Below are positions 53,401-61,622 of a stretch of DNA of 64,000 nucleotides, in pieces. The stretch comes from Bradyrhizobium tropiciagri. Its GTDB lineage: Bacteria > Pseudomonadota > Alphaproteobacteria > Rhizobiales > Xanthobacteraceae. Location: positions 1 through 64,000 of the forward strand of contig NZ_LFLZ01000015.1 in assembly GCF_001189845.1 (NCBI RefSeq), in the 5' to 3' direction. A model generated the notes under the pieces. That model saw nothing but the letters and a program-made list of their open reading frames with translations. It was not told the DNA's origin and searched no databases. Each line of letters starts with the position of its first letter. The stretch's first letter is position 1. A program made the position numbers and the translations under genes.

Positions 53401-53891
53401 AAGGGATAGCCGATCTCAGCCGCGAGACGCCTGACCAGTTCCGGATCGCCTGGAAGCGGCGGCGTCGCAGGCATCACCGGAACACCAACTGAAGCGGCGA
53501 GGTCGCGTGCCGCAACCTTGTTGCCGAGCCGGCGCATCGTCTCTGGCCTCGGGCCGATAAACGCAATGCCCGCCGCCGCACACGCTTCGGCAAATTCCGG
53601 GCTCTCTGACAAAAAGCCATACCCCGGGTGGATTGCATCCACCTTTCGCTCGCTCGCGACGCGGATGATCTCCTCGATCGAGAGATAGGCCTCCAGCGGC
53701 CCCATTGGCTCCTTGAGGTGCCGACCGCGCCCGATCAAGTAGGCTTCGTCAGCCTTAAAGCGATGCGATGAGAGCTTGTCTTCCTCCGCGTAAACCGCAA
53801 TGGTTCGGATGCCGAGTTCCGTCGCGGCGCGAAAGACGCGGATCGCAATCTCCGAACGGTTGGCGACAAGCAGACGACGGATTTTACGCAT
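50415..53891 (-). CDS. pyc: Pyruvate carboxylase
   Basis: A 1158-residue single-chain biotin enzyme: pyruvate + HCO3- + ATP to oxaloacetate. Biotin carboxylase domain at 1-450 (HPGYGFLSESPEFAEACAAA, ATP loop KASWGGGGRGMRPIE). Carboxyltransferase at about 545-820 (TDTTMRDAHQSLLATRMRTY; metal-binding HFHTHDTSG). Tetramerisation region, then biotinyl domain with the biotinyl-Lys in LEAMKMETALH near the end. Full length and all motifs are present. It overlaps the CitE-like gene by 8 bases, so it is co-transcribed, which suggests it captures pyruvate made by the cluster. Confidence 0.96.
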   Translation of the reverse strand: MRKIRRLLVANRSEIAIRVFRAATELGIRTIAVYAEEDKLSSHRFKADEAYLIGRGRHLKEPMGPLEAYLSIEEIIRVASERKVDAIHPGYGFLSESPEFAEACAAAGIAFIGPRPETMRRLGNKVAARDLAASVGVPVMPATPPLPGDPELVRRLAAEIGYPLMLKASWGGGGRGMRPIECEDQLLGSVMTGKREAMSAFGKDEVYLEKLVRHARHVEVQILGDDHGNLVHLFERDCSIQRRNQKVVERAPAPYLDEVARDELCEAALKIACATGYVGAGTVEFLMDADTNSFYFIEVNPRIQVEHTVTEVVTELDIVKAQIRISGGGAIGRRDPSGDWEVGIPQQGAIALRGHALQCRITTQNPENNFIPDYGRITAYRGAFGFGIRVDGGTAYSGAIVTRFYDPLLEKVTAWAKTPQEAIDRMDRALMEYRIRGVATNLAFLHNLISHPRFRANDYTTRFIDETPALLDFCRRKDRATKLLTYIADVSVNGHPETRDRARPPAEARQAEPPAMHAELSEGTRQRLEKLGPKGFAQWMLDERRVLVTDTTMRDAHQSLLATRMRTYDLAMMAPAYAGGLPQLFSLECWGGATFDVAMRFLSEDPWERLRLIRARAPNILTQMLFRGANGVGYTNYPDNVIGHFVHRAAEAGMDLFRVFDCLNWVENMRVAIDAVVESGKLAEGTICYTGDLFDSTRTKYDLRYYVGLAHNLRRAGVHILGLKDMAGLMKPAAARVLITALKEETGLPVHFHTHDTSGIAGATVLAAVEAGVDAIDAAMDSMSGTTSQPCLGSIVEALRGSDRDPGLDGGAIRRISSAWEDIRAQYAAFESNYRAGASEVYLHEMPGGQFTNLREQARSLGLDARWHEVSKAYADANELFGDIIKVTPSSKVVGDMALMMVAQNLTPADVLDPSREIAVPASVVEMLRGDLGQPVGGWPVKLQERVLKGSAPITVRPAALLPPADLAALRSEAAKTTGRAPADDEFASWLMYPKVYAEFVATQRKFGPLSVLPTRTFFYGMQVGDELAVEIEAGKALVIRLTAIGDSRADGMVEVFFELNGQPRVITVPNRAARSAVLARRKADETNETHVAAPMASSVTTIAVREGQRIAAGDVLLTLEAMKMETALHASRDGVIIEIVAEPGVQVEAKDLLVVMQ

Positions 53892-54726
53892 GGTTGGCCG
53901 CTTCCCTCACCTGCCGGAGAATGCGGCGCGCCCGCTCGACGACAGGCTCATCGACCATCCGACCATCGACCTGCACAGCCGCACCGTCCTGAGCTGCAGT
54001 CAAAACACGCTCTGCCCAGTGGATCTCGTCCGCGCTGGGGCGGAACGCGGAAAGGACCGGTTCAACCTGGCGCGGGTGAATAACGAGCTTCCCCCCAAAG
54101 CCAAGAGCACGTGCGCGGCGCGCGTCTTGTGCGGCCGGCTCTTCGCAATCGATGGCTGTGGTCACGCCATCAAGAGGCGGCGAAACGCCCGCCAATCGAC
54201 ACCGGAAGACAAGCTCGCTTCGCGCCGCCAGCAACGCATCCCATTCGTGTTCTGAACCTACGCTCATGGCATAGTCGATAGAGCCGAATGCAGCTCCCCA
54301 GACACAGCTTGCCCGCAAGATCGATTGCAGCTCAGCCATGCCGCCGACGGTTTCGATGAGCACAAGCACGGGCACTTGACGACCGAGACGATCGAGCAAC
54401 ACCCCGACATCTTCCGCGGTCTCGACCTTGGGTAGCATCACGCCAGCGAAGGCCTGATCGCGAAGCATCGCAACATCGTCAAGGAACCAGGGCGTACCCA
54501 CAGCATTGATCCGAACGATGACGTTCTGCAAATATTCGGGAAGCTGAGAAAGAAGCATTCGCGCCGGAGCCTTAGCCTCTGGCGCGACGGCATCCTCCAG
54601 ATCGACGATGACGCCGTCTGCTCCGCTCCGCCAAGCCTTTGCAATTCGGTCGACGCGGTTCGCGGGAACGAAAAGCGGTACGACCGGAAGAGGCCTTGTG
54701 ACGGTCACCATATCGCGTTGGCCCAT
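53884..54726 (-). CDS. CitE/HpcH-family CoA-ester lyase (citramalyl- or malyl-CoA lyase type)
   Basis: A TIM-barrel lyase of 280 residues with family motifs PLFVPANRVDRIAKAWRSGA, DGVIVDLEDAVAP, VRINAVGTPWFLDD, AGVMLPKVETAEDV and LIETVGGM, and a C-terminal KLVIHPRQVEPV. Known members split citryl-, malyl-, beta-methylmalyl- or citramalyl-CoA with Mg2+. The ATG at 54726 (14 bases after the dehydrogenase stop) is preferred over the frame start at 54804, which would overlap it. Sitting between a methylsuccinyl-CoA-dehydrogenase-like gene and pyruvate carboxylase, it best fits a citramalyl-CoA lyase giving pyruvate and acetyl-CoA. Confidence 0.8.
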   Translation of the reverse strand: MGQRDMVTVTRPLPVVPLFVPANRVDRIAKAWRSGADGVIVDLEDAVAPEAKAPARMLLSQLPEYLQNVIVRINAVGTPWFLDDVAMLRDQAFAGVMLPKVETAEDVGVLLDRLGRQVPVLVLIETVGGMAELQSILRASCVWGAAFGSIDYAMSVGSEHEWDALLAARSELVFRCRLAGVSPPLDGVTTAIDCEEPAAQDARRARALGFGGKLVIHPRQVEPVLSAFRPSADEIHWAERVLTAAQDGAAVQVDGRMVDEPVVERARRILRQVREAANHA

Positions 54727-54739
54727 GTCGATGCCTTTG

Positions 54740-56404
54740 CTATTGTCGTCGTGCAAGAAGTCCGCGACCGATGACGTGTGCCTGAATTTCGGCTGCGCCT
54801 TCAAATATGTTCAGGATGCGCGCATCGCACAGCACGCGGCTGATCTCGAACTCGAGCGCGTAGCCGTTGCCGCCGTGAATCTGAAGGCTGGTGTCGGCGT
54901 TGCCCCACGCAACGCGCGCCGCAAGAAGCTTGGCCATCCCAGCCTCGATATCACAGCGGTGGCCCTTGTCCTTCTCGCGCGCAGCGACATAGGTGAGCTC
55001 GCGGGCCATGACCGTTTCCGTCAACATCATAGCGAGCTTGTCGTGGACGCGCGGGAACTCGACGATCTGCCGCCCAAACTGTCTCCGCTCGAGCGCATAA
55101 CGCAGGCCAAGATCGAACGCTTTCCAGGCCACGCCGATCGCTCGCGCGGCGGTTTGGATACGTGCTCCCTCGAACGTCTGCATGAGTTGCTTGAAGCCGC
55201 GGCCTTCTTCCCCTCCCAGCAAGCTATCCCCGAGAACGGCGAAATTCTCAAACGAGAGCTCGTATTCTCTCATCCCCCGGTACCCAAGCACATGGATCTC
55301 GCCGCCATCCAGTCCGTCGGATGGAAACGGATCGGCTTCGGTTCCTCGCGCTTTCGCGGCCAGAAACATGCTCAGGCCTTCATAGCCACGCGCCCCCTCG
55401 GCGGTTCGCGCAAGCACGGTCATCAAATCGCTGCGCGACGCGTGAGTGATCCATGTCTTGTTGCCGGAGATGCGCCAGGTACCGTCGGCATCCCGGCTTG
55501 CTCGCGTCCGCACGGCTGCGAGGTCCGATCCCGTATCGGGCTCGGTAAACACCGCCGTCGGAAGGATCTTCCCGGAAGCGATGCCGGGCAGGAAGCGGCG
55601 TTTCTGCTCTGATGTCCCGGCGAGGGAAATCAGTTCGCCAGCAATTTCCGAACGTGTGCCGAGCGACCCCGCGGCAATCCAGGCACGGCTCAGCTCTTCC
55701 GAAACGATCGCCATGGCCAGTTTGCCAAGGCCGAGCCCGCCATATTCCGGATCGATGCAAACTCCGAAAACACCGAGCTCGGCCATCTCGCCGACGACAT
55801 CATCGGGAATGAGCTGGTCCGCGAGATGCCAATCATGAGCGTGGGGGGCAACCCGTTCGGCGCCGAAGCGGCGAAACTGATCGCGAACCATATCCAGCGT
55901 TTCATCATCAAGACGCTCGTCGACGGTCGCTCCCGCGACGATCGCGTCGATGAGGGCGCGGCGATTGGCGGGATTGTTGCCCTCGGCCTGGAAATATTGA
56001 AACGAAGCGTCCGCAGCCAAAACCGCCGCAGGCCCGTGCAACCCAATCTCGCTGGGGCGCAGGACCTCGTTTTGGCTCATCGGAATCCCGAAGGCGAGCT
56101 GAGCGAGGTATTCGCCAAGTCCGATTCTGAGGACAAGCGCTTCCGCTTCACCGAGCCGCCCGCTTGCGGCAAGCCGGCTCGCCCAGTCTAGTGTAGCGGC
56201 GAGCGTCTCGACGAGAGTTGCAGCCCAGGAAAGGCCGTGCAATCGGCGCTGCTGATTGTCGGCACGCCTCGGATCGATCCGGCCGCCGTCCACCAACTCT
56301 GTCGCGACGCATCGCGCGAACTCGTGCACATAGGCTCGTGCGGCGGTGACTGCATCCGCTGCAGAGGCAAGCAGAGCTTGTGAAGAATGGGACATCGTAC
56401 ACAT
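54740..56404 (-). CDS. Acyl-CoA dehydrogenase with N-terminal extension, methylsuccinyl-CoA dehydrogenase-like
   Basis: A 554-residue FAD enzyme. An extra helical domain of about 150 residues ([20 protein letters not shown]) precedes a normal acyl-CoA dehydrogenase fold. This is the layout of (2S)-methylsuccinyl-CoA dehydrogenase of the ethylmalonyl-CoA pathway. FAD-loop [20 protein letters not shown] and [10 protein letters not shown]; signature [20 protein letters not shown]; catalytic Glu in [19 protein letters not shown]. It would oxidise methylsuccinyl-CoA to mesaconyl-C1-CoA. The gene for the next step (Mct-like) is directly upstream. Confidence 0.8.
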   Translation of the reverse strand: MCTMSHSSQALLASAADAVTAARAYVHEFARCVATELVDGGRIDPRRADNQQRRLHGLSWAATLVETLAATLDWASRLAASGRLGEAEALVLRIGLGEYLAQLAFGIPMSQNEVLRPSEIGLHGPAAVLAADASFQYFQAEGNNPANRRALIDAIVAGATVDERLDDETLDMVRDQFRRFGAERVAPHAHDWHLADQLIPDDVVGEMAELGVFGVCIDPEYGGLGLGKLAMAIVSEELSRAWIAAGSLGTRSEIAGELISLAGTSEQKRRFLPGIASGKILPTAVFTEPDTGSDLAAVRTRASRDADGTWRISGNKTWITHASRSDLMTVLARTAEGARGYEGLSMFLAAKARGTEADPFPSDGLDGGEIHVLGYRGMREYELSFENFAVLGDSLLGGEEGRGFKQLMQTFEGARIQTAARAIGVAWKAFDLGLRYALERRQFGRQIVEFPRVHDKLAMMLTETVMARELTYVAAREKDKGHRCDIEAGMAKLLAARVAWGNADTSLQIHGGNGYALEFEISRVLCDARILNIFEGAAEIQAHVIGRGLLARRQ

Positions 56405-56419
56405 CTGCCTTCAGACTAT

Positions 56420-57640
56420 TCATGATGGTCTTGCGATAATGCCGGCATCGACGAGCCGGCCTATGTCGGCGGTGCCGAGCTTGAGCACTTCGCTGAGCAC
56501 CATCTCGGTGTGCTCGCCCAGGCGAGGCGCACTTGGTGGACTCGCGCGCATCTGCTGCGATATGCGCGCAGGTGCACCTGGAGTTGGATAGCGATGGCCG
56601 CCTGGATGTTCGACCGGTTCGAAGACGCCGTACCCCGCCTGAAAGCACTCCTCATGATCGACGGCCTCCTTGAGGGTCCGATAACGTCCGTAACACACGC
56701 CACGACGATCGAATTCCTCAACAAGCACATCATAGTCCCGCGCGGCGATCGCATGTGCGACAAGCGGATTGAGCGCGTCGCGCTGCATGAAGCGCGTCCC
56801 TTCGTCCGTCCCAAGCTTGACGCCCAGTGCGGATTCGAGTTCGGTAATGGCGGCTTCCAGGTTGATCGCCTCGACGAGGCTCGACCATTGCCGCGAGGTA
56901 ATCGCGATGACGATCACGCGAACGCCATCGCGCGTGACAAAATCGCGCCCGAACGCGCCGAATAGATCGTTCCCGACCCTCGGCCTGTCCTGCCCCAGCG
57001 TCACTTCGGCTACCTGCCCAAGATGTCCGAGCGTACTGGCAGCGATGTCGCTCAACGGCACCTGGATTTCGCCGCCGTTGCCGGTTTCGCGTCGCCGTCG
57101 CTCAGCAGCGAGCAGCGCGAAGGCCGAATAGGCCCCACAGATGAGATCCCAGGCCGGCAGCACGTGATTGACCGGTTGGGACTCAGCCTCCACAGGCCCG
57201 GTCATGTACGGCAGGCCAAGAGCAGCGTTGACAGTATAGTCTACCGCCGTCGCGCCATTGCCCCAGCCCATCACGCGGACCGAGATGAGATCCGTACGGC
57301 GCTGCGAGAGGACTTCGTGAGAAAACGCGCCGCGCGGCGCCTGGTTGGTCAGGAACAAGCCGGCACCAGAACCGCGTGCTGTGACAATTGCGGTCGCAAG
57401 CTCCCGTCCTTCGCCGCGACCGAGATCGAGCGCGACCGACTTCTTGCCCTTGTTGAGCCCTTGCCAGTAGAGCGACGTCGCGTCGGTCGCAAGCGGCCAG
57501 CGCCCGTTGTCGAGCCCGCCGCGGAGTGGATCGATCCGAATGACCTCCGCCCCCATTTGCAGCAGATGCAATCCGCATGATGGCCCGGCCACGAACGACG
57601 CCATTTCGACCACGCGCAACCCTTCAAGCACCTGATACAT
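56420..57640 (-). CDS. CaiB-family CoA-transferase, mesaconyl-CoA C1-C4 transferase (Mct)-like
   Basis: A 406-residue class III CoA-transferase. Beyond the generic start (VLEGLRVVEMASFVAGPSCG), it carries features I associate with Mct (2-methylfumaryl-CoA isomerase): NAALGLPYMTGPV, VNHVLPAWDLICGAYSAFAL with the catalytic Asp, ERRRRETGNGGEIQVPLSDI, VGNDLFGAFGRDFVTRDGVR and GVCYGRYRTLKE. Mct moves CoA within mesaconate from C1 to C4. Assignment from remembered family pattern only; 9 bases separate it from the upstream dehydrogenase gene. Confidence 0.75.
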   Translation of the reverse strand: MYQVLEGLRVVEMASFVAGPSCGLHLLQMGAEVIRIDPLRGGLDNGRWPLATDATSLYWQGLNKGKKSVALDLGRGEGRELATAIVTARGSGAGLFLTNQAPRGAFSHEVLSQRRTDLISVRVMGWGNGATAVDYTVNAALGLPYMTGPVEAESQPVNHVLPAWDLICGAYSAFALLAAERRRRETGNGGEIQVPLSDIAASTLGHLGQVAEVTLGQDRPRVGNDLFGAFGRDFVTRDGVRVIVIAITSRQWSSLVEAINLEAAITELESALGVKLGTDEGTRFMQRDALNPLVAHAIAARDYDVLVEEFDRRGVCYGRYRTLKEAVDHEECFQAGYGVFEPVEHPGGHRYPTPGAPARISQQMRASPPSAPRLGEHTEMVLSEVLKLGTADIGRLVDAGIIARPS

Positions 57641-57649
57641 GGCTTGCGC

Positions 57650-58816
57650 TTACCTCGTTGCGAAGCTGCGGCCGATAATCTGCCGGTGGACCTGATTGGT
57701 TCCTTCCCAGATCTGGGTAATCTTCGCATCGCGCATCAACCGCTCGACGCGATAGTCCTTGGTGTAACCATAACCCCCGAACAGTTGGACGGCCTCGGTG
57801 CTGATACGCATGGCAAGGTCGGACGCGCGCATCTTCAGCATGGACGCTTCCTGATTGATATCGCGCTCGCCAGCCTCGATGCGCCGGGCAAGAGTCCAGA
57901 GCCACGATTCGCACATCGCGAGATCGGTCGAGAGATCGGCCAGCGTGAACTGGATACCCTGAAAATCGATGATCCGACGCCCGAACTGGTGGCGCTCGTT
58001 GATATAGGCGACGGCATCCTCAAACGCCGCACGGGCAATACCGAGTGCATGCGCAGCGACGCTTGGCCGAGACTTGTTGAGGAAGTCGAACAGCATGGGA
58101 AGACCTTTGCCAGGCGCCCCCAGAAGATTGGCGCGCGGCACCCGACAGTTGGTGAACGAGAGCGCAGCAGTGCTGGAAGCGCGAGTTCCCATCTTGTGTT
58201 CCGTGCGCAGAACTTCGAACCCGGGAGTGTCTTTTTCCATCACCAGCAGCGAGATTGCATTCTTGCCGTCGCCGAGCGGGGCCCACTTTCCGAAAATCAC
58301 GAGGAGATCCGCGACGTCGCCGTTCGTGATGAAGGTCTTGCCGCCATTCACGACGATCTCGTCACCATCCTCCTCGAACCGGGTCTTCATGCCCGTCGCG
58401 TCGGAACCGGCGCCGGGCTCGGTCAGACACAGAGCCGCAAGGCCCCCTTCGGCAATGCGCGGCAACCAGCGAGCTTTCTGTTCCGTTGACGCGTAGTCGA
58501 CGAGTGGACTGGCGGCATGAAAATTCGTTGCCCAGACGATACCCGTCGATGCACAGGCCCGCGCGATCTCGCGGCAAACAGCCAGATATGCAGTGTACGA
58601 CAGCTCGCTGCCGCCGTACTCCGCGGGAATGAACATCGAGTTCAGCCCCAGTTCGTTGATCGCCCTGATGTTGTTCCACGGGAATTCCGCCGTCTCGTCG
58701 TAGTGTGCGGCGCGCGGTTTGAGAACGTCATCCGCGAGACGTCGAACGCTCTTCAGCAACAGGCGCTCTTCTTCGCTGAGTTGAATGCTCGCGTCGAGCC
58801 GATCGAATACAGTCAT
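57650..58816 (-). CDS. Acyl-CoA dehydrogenase
   Basis: A 388-residue FAD enzyme of ordinary length: SEEERLLLKSVRRLADDVLK, FAD loop LCLTEPGAGSDATGMKTRFE with FITNGDVADLLVIF, RHQFGRRIIDFQGIQFTLAD and catalytic Glu in QIWEGTNQVHRQIIGR. Possible substrates include alicyclic or branched acyl-CoAs (compare BadJ/AliB, which desaturate cyclohexanecarboxyl-CoA). It lies 7 bases from the SDR gene in the cluster. Confidence 0.9.
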   Translation of the reverse strand: MTVFDRLDASIQLSEEERLLLKSVRRLADDVLKPRAAHYDETAEFPWNNIRAINELGLNSMFIPAEYGGSELSYTAYLAVCREIARACASTGIVWATNFHAASPLVDYASTEQKARWLPRIAEGGLAALCLTEPGAGSDATGMKTRFEEDGDEIVVNGGKTFITNGDVADLLVIFGKWAPLGDGKNAISLLVMEKDTPGFEVLRTEHKMGTRASSTAALSFTNCRVPRANLLGAPGKGLPMLFDFLNKSRPSVAAHALGIARAAFEDAVAYINERHQFGRRIIDFQGIQFTLADLSTDLAMCESWLWTLARRIEAGERDINQEASMLKMRASDLAMRISTEAVQLFGGYGYTKDYRVERLMRDAKITQIWEGTNQVHRQIIGRSFATR

Positions 58817-58823
58817 GATGTCC

Positions 58824-59570
58824 TCAGATGCCTATGCCATAGCCGCCGTCGACGACGATCGTCTCGCCGGTCAGGAACGGGATGTCCTCAACGTAGAGGG
58901 CTGCGATCAGACGCGCGACTTCCGACGCATTTCCGGCTCGCCTGATGAAAGATCGCGTCCGGACTGCCGCGCTCGCGGCTTCGTCCCGCAGGAAGTCGCG
59001 ATTGATGTCGGTCTCGACGTAACCCGGCGCAACATTGAGAACGCTGATGCCTTTGCGGCTCCATTCCGCCGCAAGACACCGGGACACGGCGGCAACCGCG
59101 GCCTTGGATGCGCAATAGGCGACACTGCCGCCCACGCCAAGCCTTTCGAAGAACGAGCCGATATTGACGATCAGCCCGCGTTTGTTGGCCAGCATGAGAG
59201 GGTACGCCGCCTGACACGCCGCCAGCACCGCCGTGGTGTTCATGCGCATCACCCACTCGAAATCCTCGATCGACATGTCCTGCGCGCGCACATCCTTGTG
59301 CACTCCGGCGTTGTTGATCAGACCACCCAGTCCACCCGCCAATTCGGCAACCTCGGCAATGACGGCGCGGAACCTGGGCATGTCCGTCACATCACAGGGC
59401 CGTGCCGCGAGGCGCGCGCGGACGTCGTCCGAAATCGGCGTGTCCGATGCGGGTACGGCGCCACTCCGCGACACGCAGCCAACCGTAAAGCCGCGCCTCG
59501 CTAGCTCGAGAGCCACCGCGGCACCGATACCTCGGCTTGCTCCCGAGACGATGATCGCTCCTTGGATCAC
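58824..59570 (-). CDS. SDR-family dehydrogenase (3-hydroxyacyl-CoA/BadH type)
   Basis: A 248-residue classical SDR: cofactor motif SGASRGIGAAVALELARRG, NNAG (GGLINNAGVH), Ser (IGSFFERLGVGGS), catalytic YCASK and end ETIVVDGGYGIG. All catalytic residues are present. Context suggests oxidation of a beta-hydroxyacyl-CoA to the beta-keto form, as BadH does in cyclohexanecarboxylate degradation, just before the BadI-like step. Substrate inferred. Confidence 0.85.
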   Translation of the reverse strand: MIQGAIIVSGASRGIGAAVALELARRGFTVGCVSRSGAVPASDTPISDDVRARLAARPCDVTDMPRFRAVIAEVAELAGGLGGLINNAGVHKDVRAQDMSIEDFEWVMRMNTTAVLAACQAAYPLMLANKRGLIVNIGSFFERLGVGGSVAYCASKAAVAAVSRCLAAEWSRKGISVLNVAPGYVETDINRDFLRDEAASAAVRTRSFIRRAGNASEVARLIAALYVEDIPFLTGETIVVDGGYGIGI

Positions 59571-59579
59571 GGGACGCTC

Positions 59580-60371
59580 CTAATGACCGAACTTGGATGT
59601 ATCTGGCACGCGCTTGTCGTTGAACGAGGCGCCGAGCTCCCTTGCCTCTTCGGTCTTATAGTAGAGCGGCAGAACGAGATCGTGCGTCACGCGGCTTAGA
59701 CCAACGACACCCTGGTGGCGGGCATTGAACGATGCCTTGACGCCTGCCAAAGCGTAGGCGCCGCGCTGAGCGGTCTCGTTGGCGAACGCCATGGTCCGGT
59801 CCCAGAATTCCGCATCCGGCACAACCCTATTGACCAAGCCGAGCGACAGCGCCTCGTGTGCCGTCATCTTGGGATTGCAGAACCAGATTTCCTTGGCCTT
59901 CTTCTTGCCGACCAGATCCTCAAGATACCAAGTGCCGTAACCCGCATCGAACGACCCCATCATCGGTCCGACCTGCCGAAAGACGGCGCTTTCCTTCGCG
60001 ATGGTCATGTCACAGACCATCTGCAGCACATTCCCGCCGCCGACCGCGTATCCGTTGACGGCAGCGATGACCGGCTTCTGGAGGCGATCGATAGCCTCGT
60101 ACATCTCCAGCGTTGGCACCACGCCCGGATAGAGATTGGTGTCTGCAAGTTCGTTCTTGCGCCCGCCAATGCAGAAAAACCGGTCACCGGCGCCCGTCAG
60201 CACAACAACGCGCGTGCGCGTCTCGTTCCGTATGGCTTCAATGCAATCCCTGATCTCGCGGCACATGGGCGGCGTGAACATGTTGCAGTCGTCCGGGCGA
60301 TTGAGGGTGATGATCCCGACTGCCCCTTCCTCGCGATACAGAATCGTCTCGAAATTCTGCGCTTTCGTCAT
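59580..60371 (-). CDS. MenB/BadI-type crotonase (ring-cleaving hydrolase candidate)
   Basis: A 263-residue crotonase with the hallmarks shared by MenB and BadI: VRQVG-like loop FRQVGPMMGSFDAGYGTWYL, EDLVGKKKAKEIWFCNPKMT and the C-terminal LVLPLYYKTEEARE with a Lys-Arg tail. BadI opens the ring of 2-ketocyclohexanecarboxyl-CoA by adding water; MenB runs the related ring closure. No other menaquinone genes are nearby, and a dehydrogenase, SDR and ligase are adjacent, so a BadI-like ring hydrolase is the better reading. Confidence 0.8.
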   Translation of the reverse strand: MTKAQNFETILYREEGAVGIITLNRPDDCNMFTPPMCREIRDCIEAIRNETRTRVVVLTGAGDRFFCIGGRKNELADTNLYPGVVPTLEMYEAIDRLQKPVIAAVNGYAVGGGNVLQMVCDMTIAKESAVFRQVGPMMGSFDAGYGTWYLEDLVGKKKAKEIWFCNPKMTAHEALSLGLVNRVVPDAEFWDRTMAFANETAQRGAYALAGVKASFNARHQGVVGLSRVTHDLVLPLYYKTEEARELGASFNDKRVPDTSKFGH

Positions 60372-61621
60372 TGCACCAGTCCTTTCTCTTGAAGCTCGGC
60401 GATTCTCGAGGCCGGGTAGTTCAGCAATTCACCCAGGATTTGCGTGGAATGCTCTCCAAGGCCTGGAGGCGCGAAATCGTAGCCTGCGGACTGCTCATCA
60501 AATTTGATCCCAAGCCTCACCTGTGGAACTTGGCCTAACCGCGTCTCCAACGCGTACAACAAGCCGCTTCGATGCAACTCCGGATCTACCGAGACCTCGG
60601 CAAGCGTATTGATCGGACCGGCAGGCACCCCGAAGCGCCCGAAAAGCGCGAGCCACTCGGATCGTGGCCTCTCTTGCAGGAGCGCACCGATCTTTCCGAC
60701 CAGTTCGGACCTTCTGCCAACGCGGCCCGCGTTGTCCTTCAACGCCGCGTCCTCGAGCCAGTCCGCACGACCCGTGGCTTCGCAGAAGCGGCGCCATATC
60801 GCATCGTTCGCAAGACCGAGCGTGATGGGTGCATCCAGCGTCGCAAAGACCTGATAGATCGCGATCACGCTGTCCTTGGCGCCGCTTCGATGCGGCAGGT
60901 CGCCGCTTCCGAGATAAGACACAAGGCGCGGCGTCATGAAGCGCGTCATGGACTCGACGAGGGAAACATCGACCAGATGCCCGTTACCCGTTCGCGACCG
61001 GTCGAGCAGCGCAGCCAGGCATCCGAGGGCGGCATCCATGCCGGCAAGCAGGTCGGCGGCCGGCGTTCCTACCTTCTGCGGGTCGCCGCCAGCTTCACCC
61101 GTCAGATCCATCACGCCGCTGTAGCCTTCAGCGATCAAATCGTAGCACGGCAGATTGGCGCGAGCGCCCTGTAGGCCGAACCCTGTCAACGACACGTAGA
61201 CGAGGTCGGGTCTGATCTTGGCGAGCTCGGCATAGCCAATTCCGAGCTTGCCTTGCACGCGCGGCAACTCGTTCGAAATGACCACATCCGCGCTTCGGAC
61301 GAGATCGTGAAGAACCAGCGCGCCTTCCGGCTTCGAATAGTCCAGCCCGATCGACCGCTTATTCCGATTGATGCTCAAAAACCACAAGGCCTCTCCGCCA
61401 AGCGTGGGCGGGCGCCAGTGTCGCGCGTCGTCGCCAACACCGGGCCGCTCGATCTTGATAATGTCGGCCCCCAGATCAGCGAGGAGCAGGCTCGCATACG
61501 GCCCGGCAAGGGACGTCGTCAGATCGAGCACGCGAGTTTCCGCTAGAAGCTGGAGCCTTCCTCCCGCCGAACGCCGCGGCAAGTTGCCCGCCGGCAATGC
61601 ATCCGTTCGATCCGGCGCCAT
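60368..61621 (-). CDS. CaiB/BaiF family CoA-transferase
   Basis: A 417-residue class III CoA-transferase: LLAETRVLDLTTSLAGPYAS, LGADIIKIERPGVGDDARHW, FLSINRNKRSIGLDYSKPEG and the catalytic Asp in GTPAADLLAGMDAALGCLAA, then RTGNGHLVDVSLVESM. It overlaps the crotonase start by 4 bases. Generic type, unlike the Mct-like gene, so it is probably the one that loads CoA on the incoming acid. Confidence 0.88.
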   Translation of the reverse strand: MAPDRTDALPAGNLPRRSAGGRLQLLAETRVLDLTTSLAGPYASLLLADLGADIIKIERPGVGDDARHWRPPTLGGEALWFLSINRNKRSIGLDYSKPEGALVLHDLVRSADVVISNELPRVQGKLGIGYAELAKIRPDLVYVSLTGFGLQGARANLPCYDLIAEGYSGVMDLTGEAGGDPQKVGTPAADLLAGMDAALGCLAALLDRSRTGNGHLVDVSLVESMTRFMTPRLVSYLGSGDLPHRSGAKDSVIAIYQVFATLDAPITLGLANDAIWRRFCEATGRADWLEDAALKDNAGRVGRRSELVGKIGALLQERPRSEWLALFGRFGVPAGPINTLAEVSVDPELHRSGLLYALETRLGQVPQVRLGIKFDEQSAGYDFAPPGLGEHSTQILGELLNYPASRIAELQEKGLVQ

Positions 61622-61622
61622 G

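Noticed and set aside
54608..55612. 334-codon plus-strand ORF
   Set aside because: Antisense to the long acyl-CoA dehydrogenase; no ribosome site or family.
57644..58489. 281-codon plus-strand ORF
   Set aside because: Antisense to an acyl-CoA dehydrogenase with a complete set of motifs.
59580..60371. Menaquinone biosynthesis MenB
   Set aside because: Sequence alone is compatible, but no other men genes are present and the context is catabolic; kept as BadI/MenB type.
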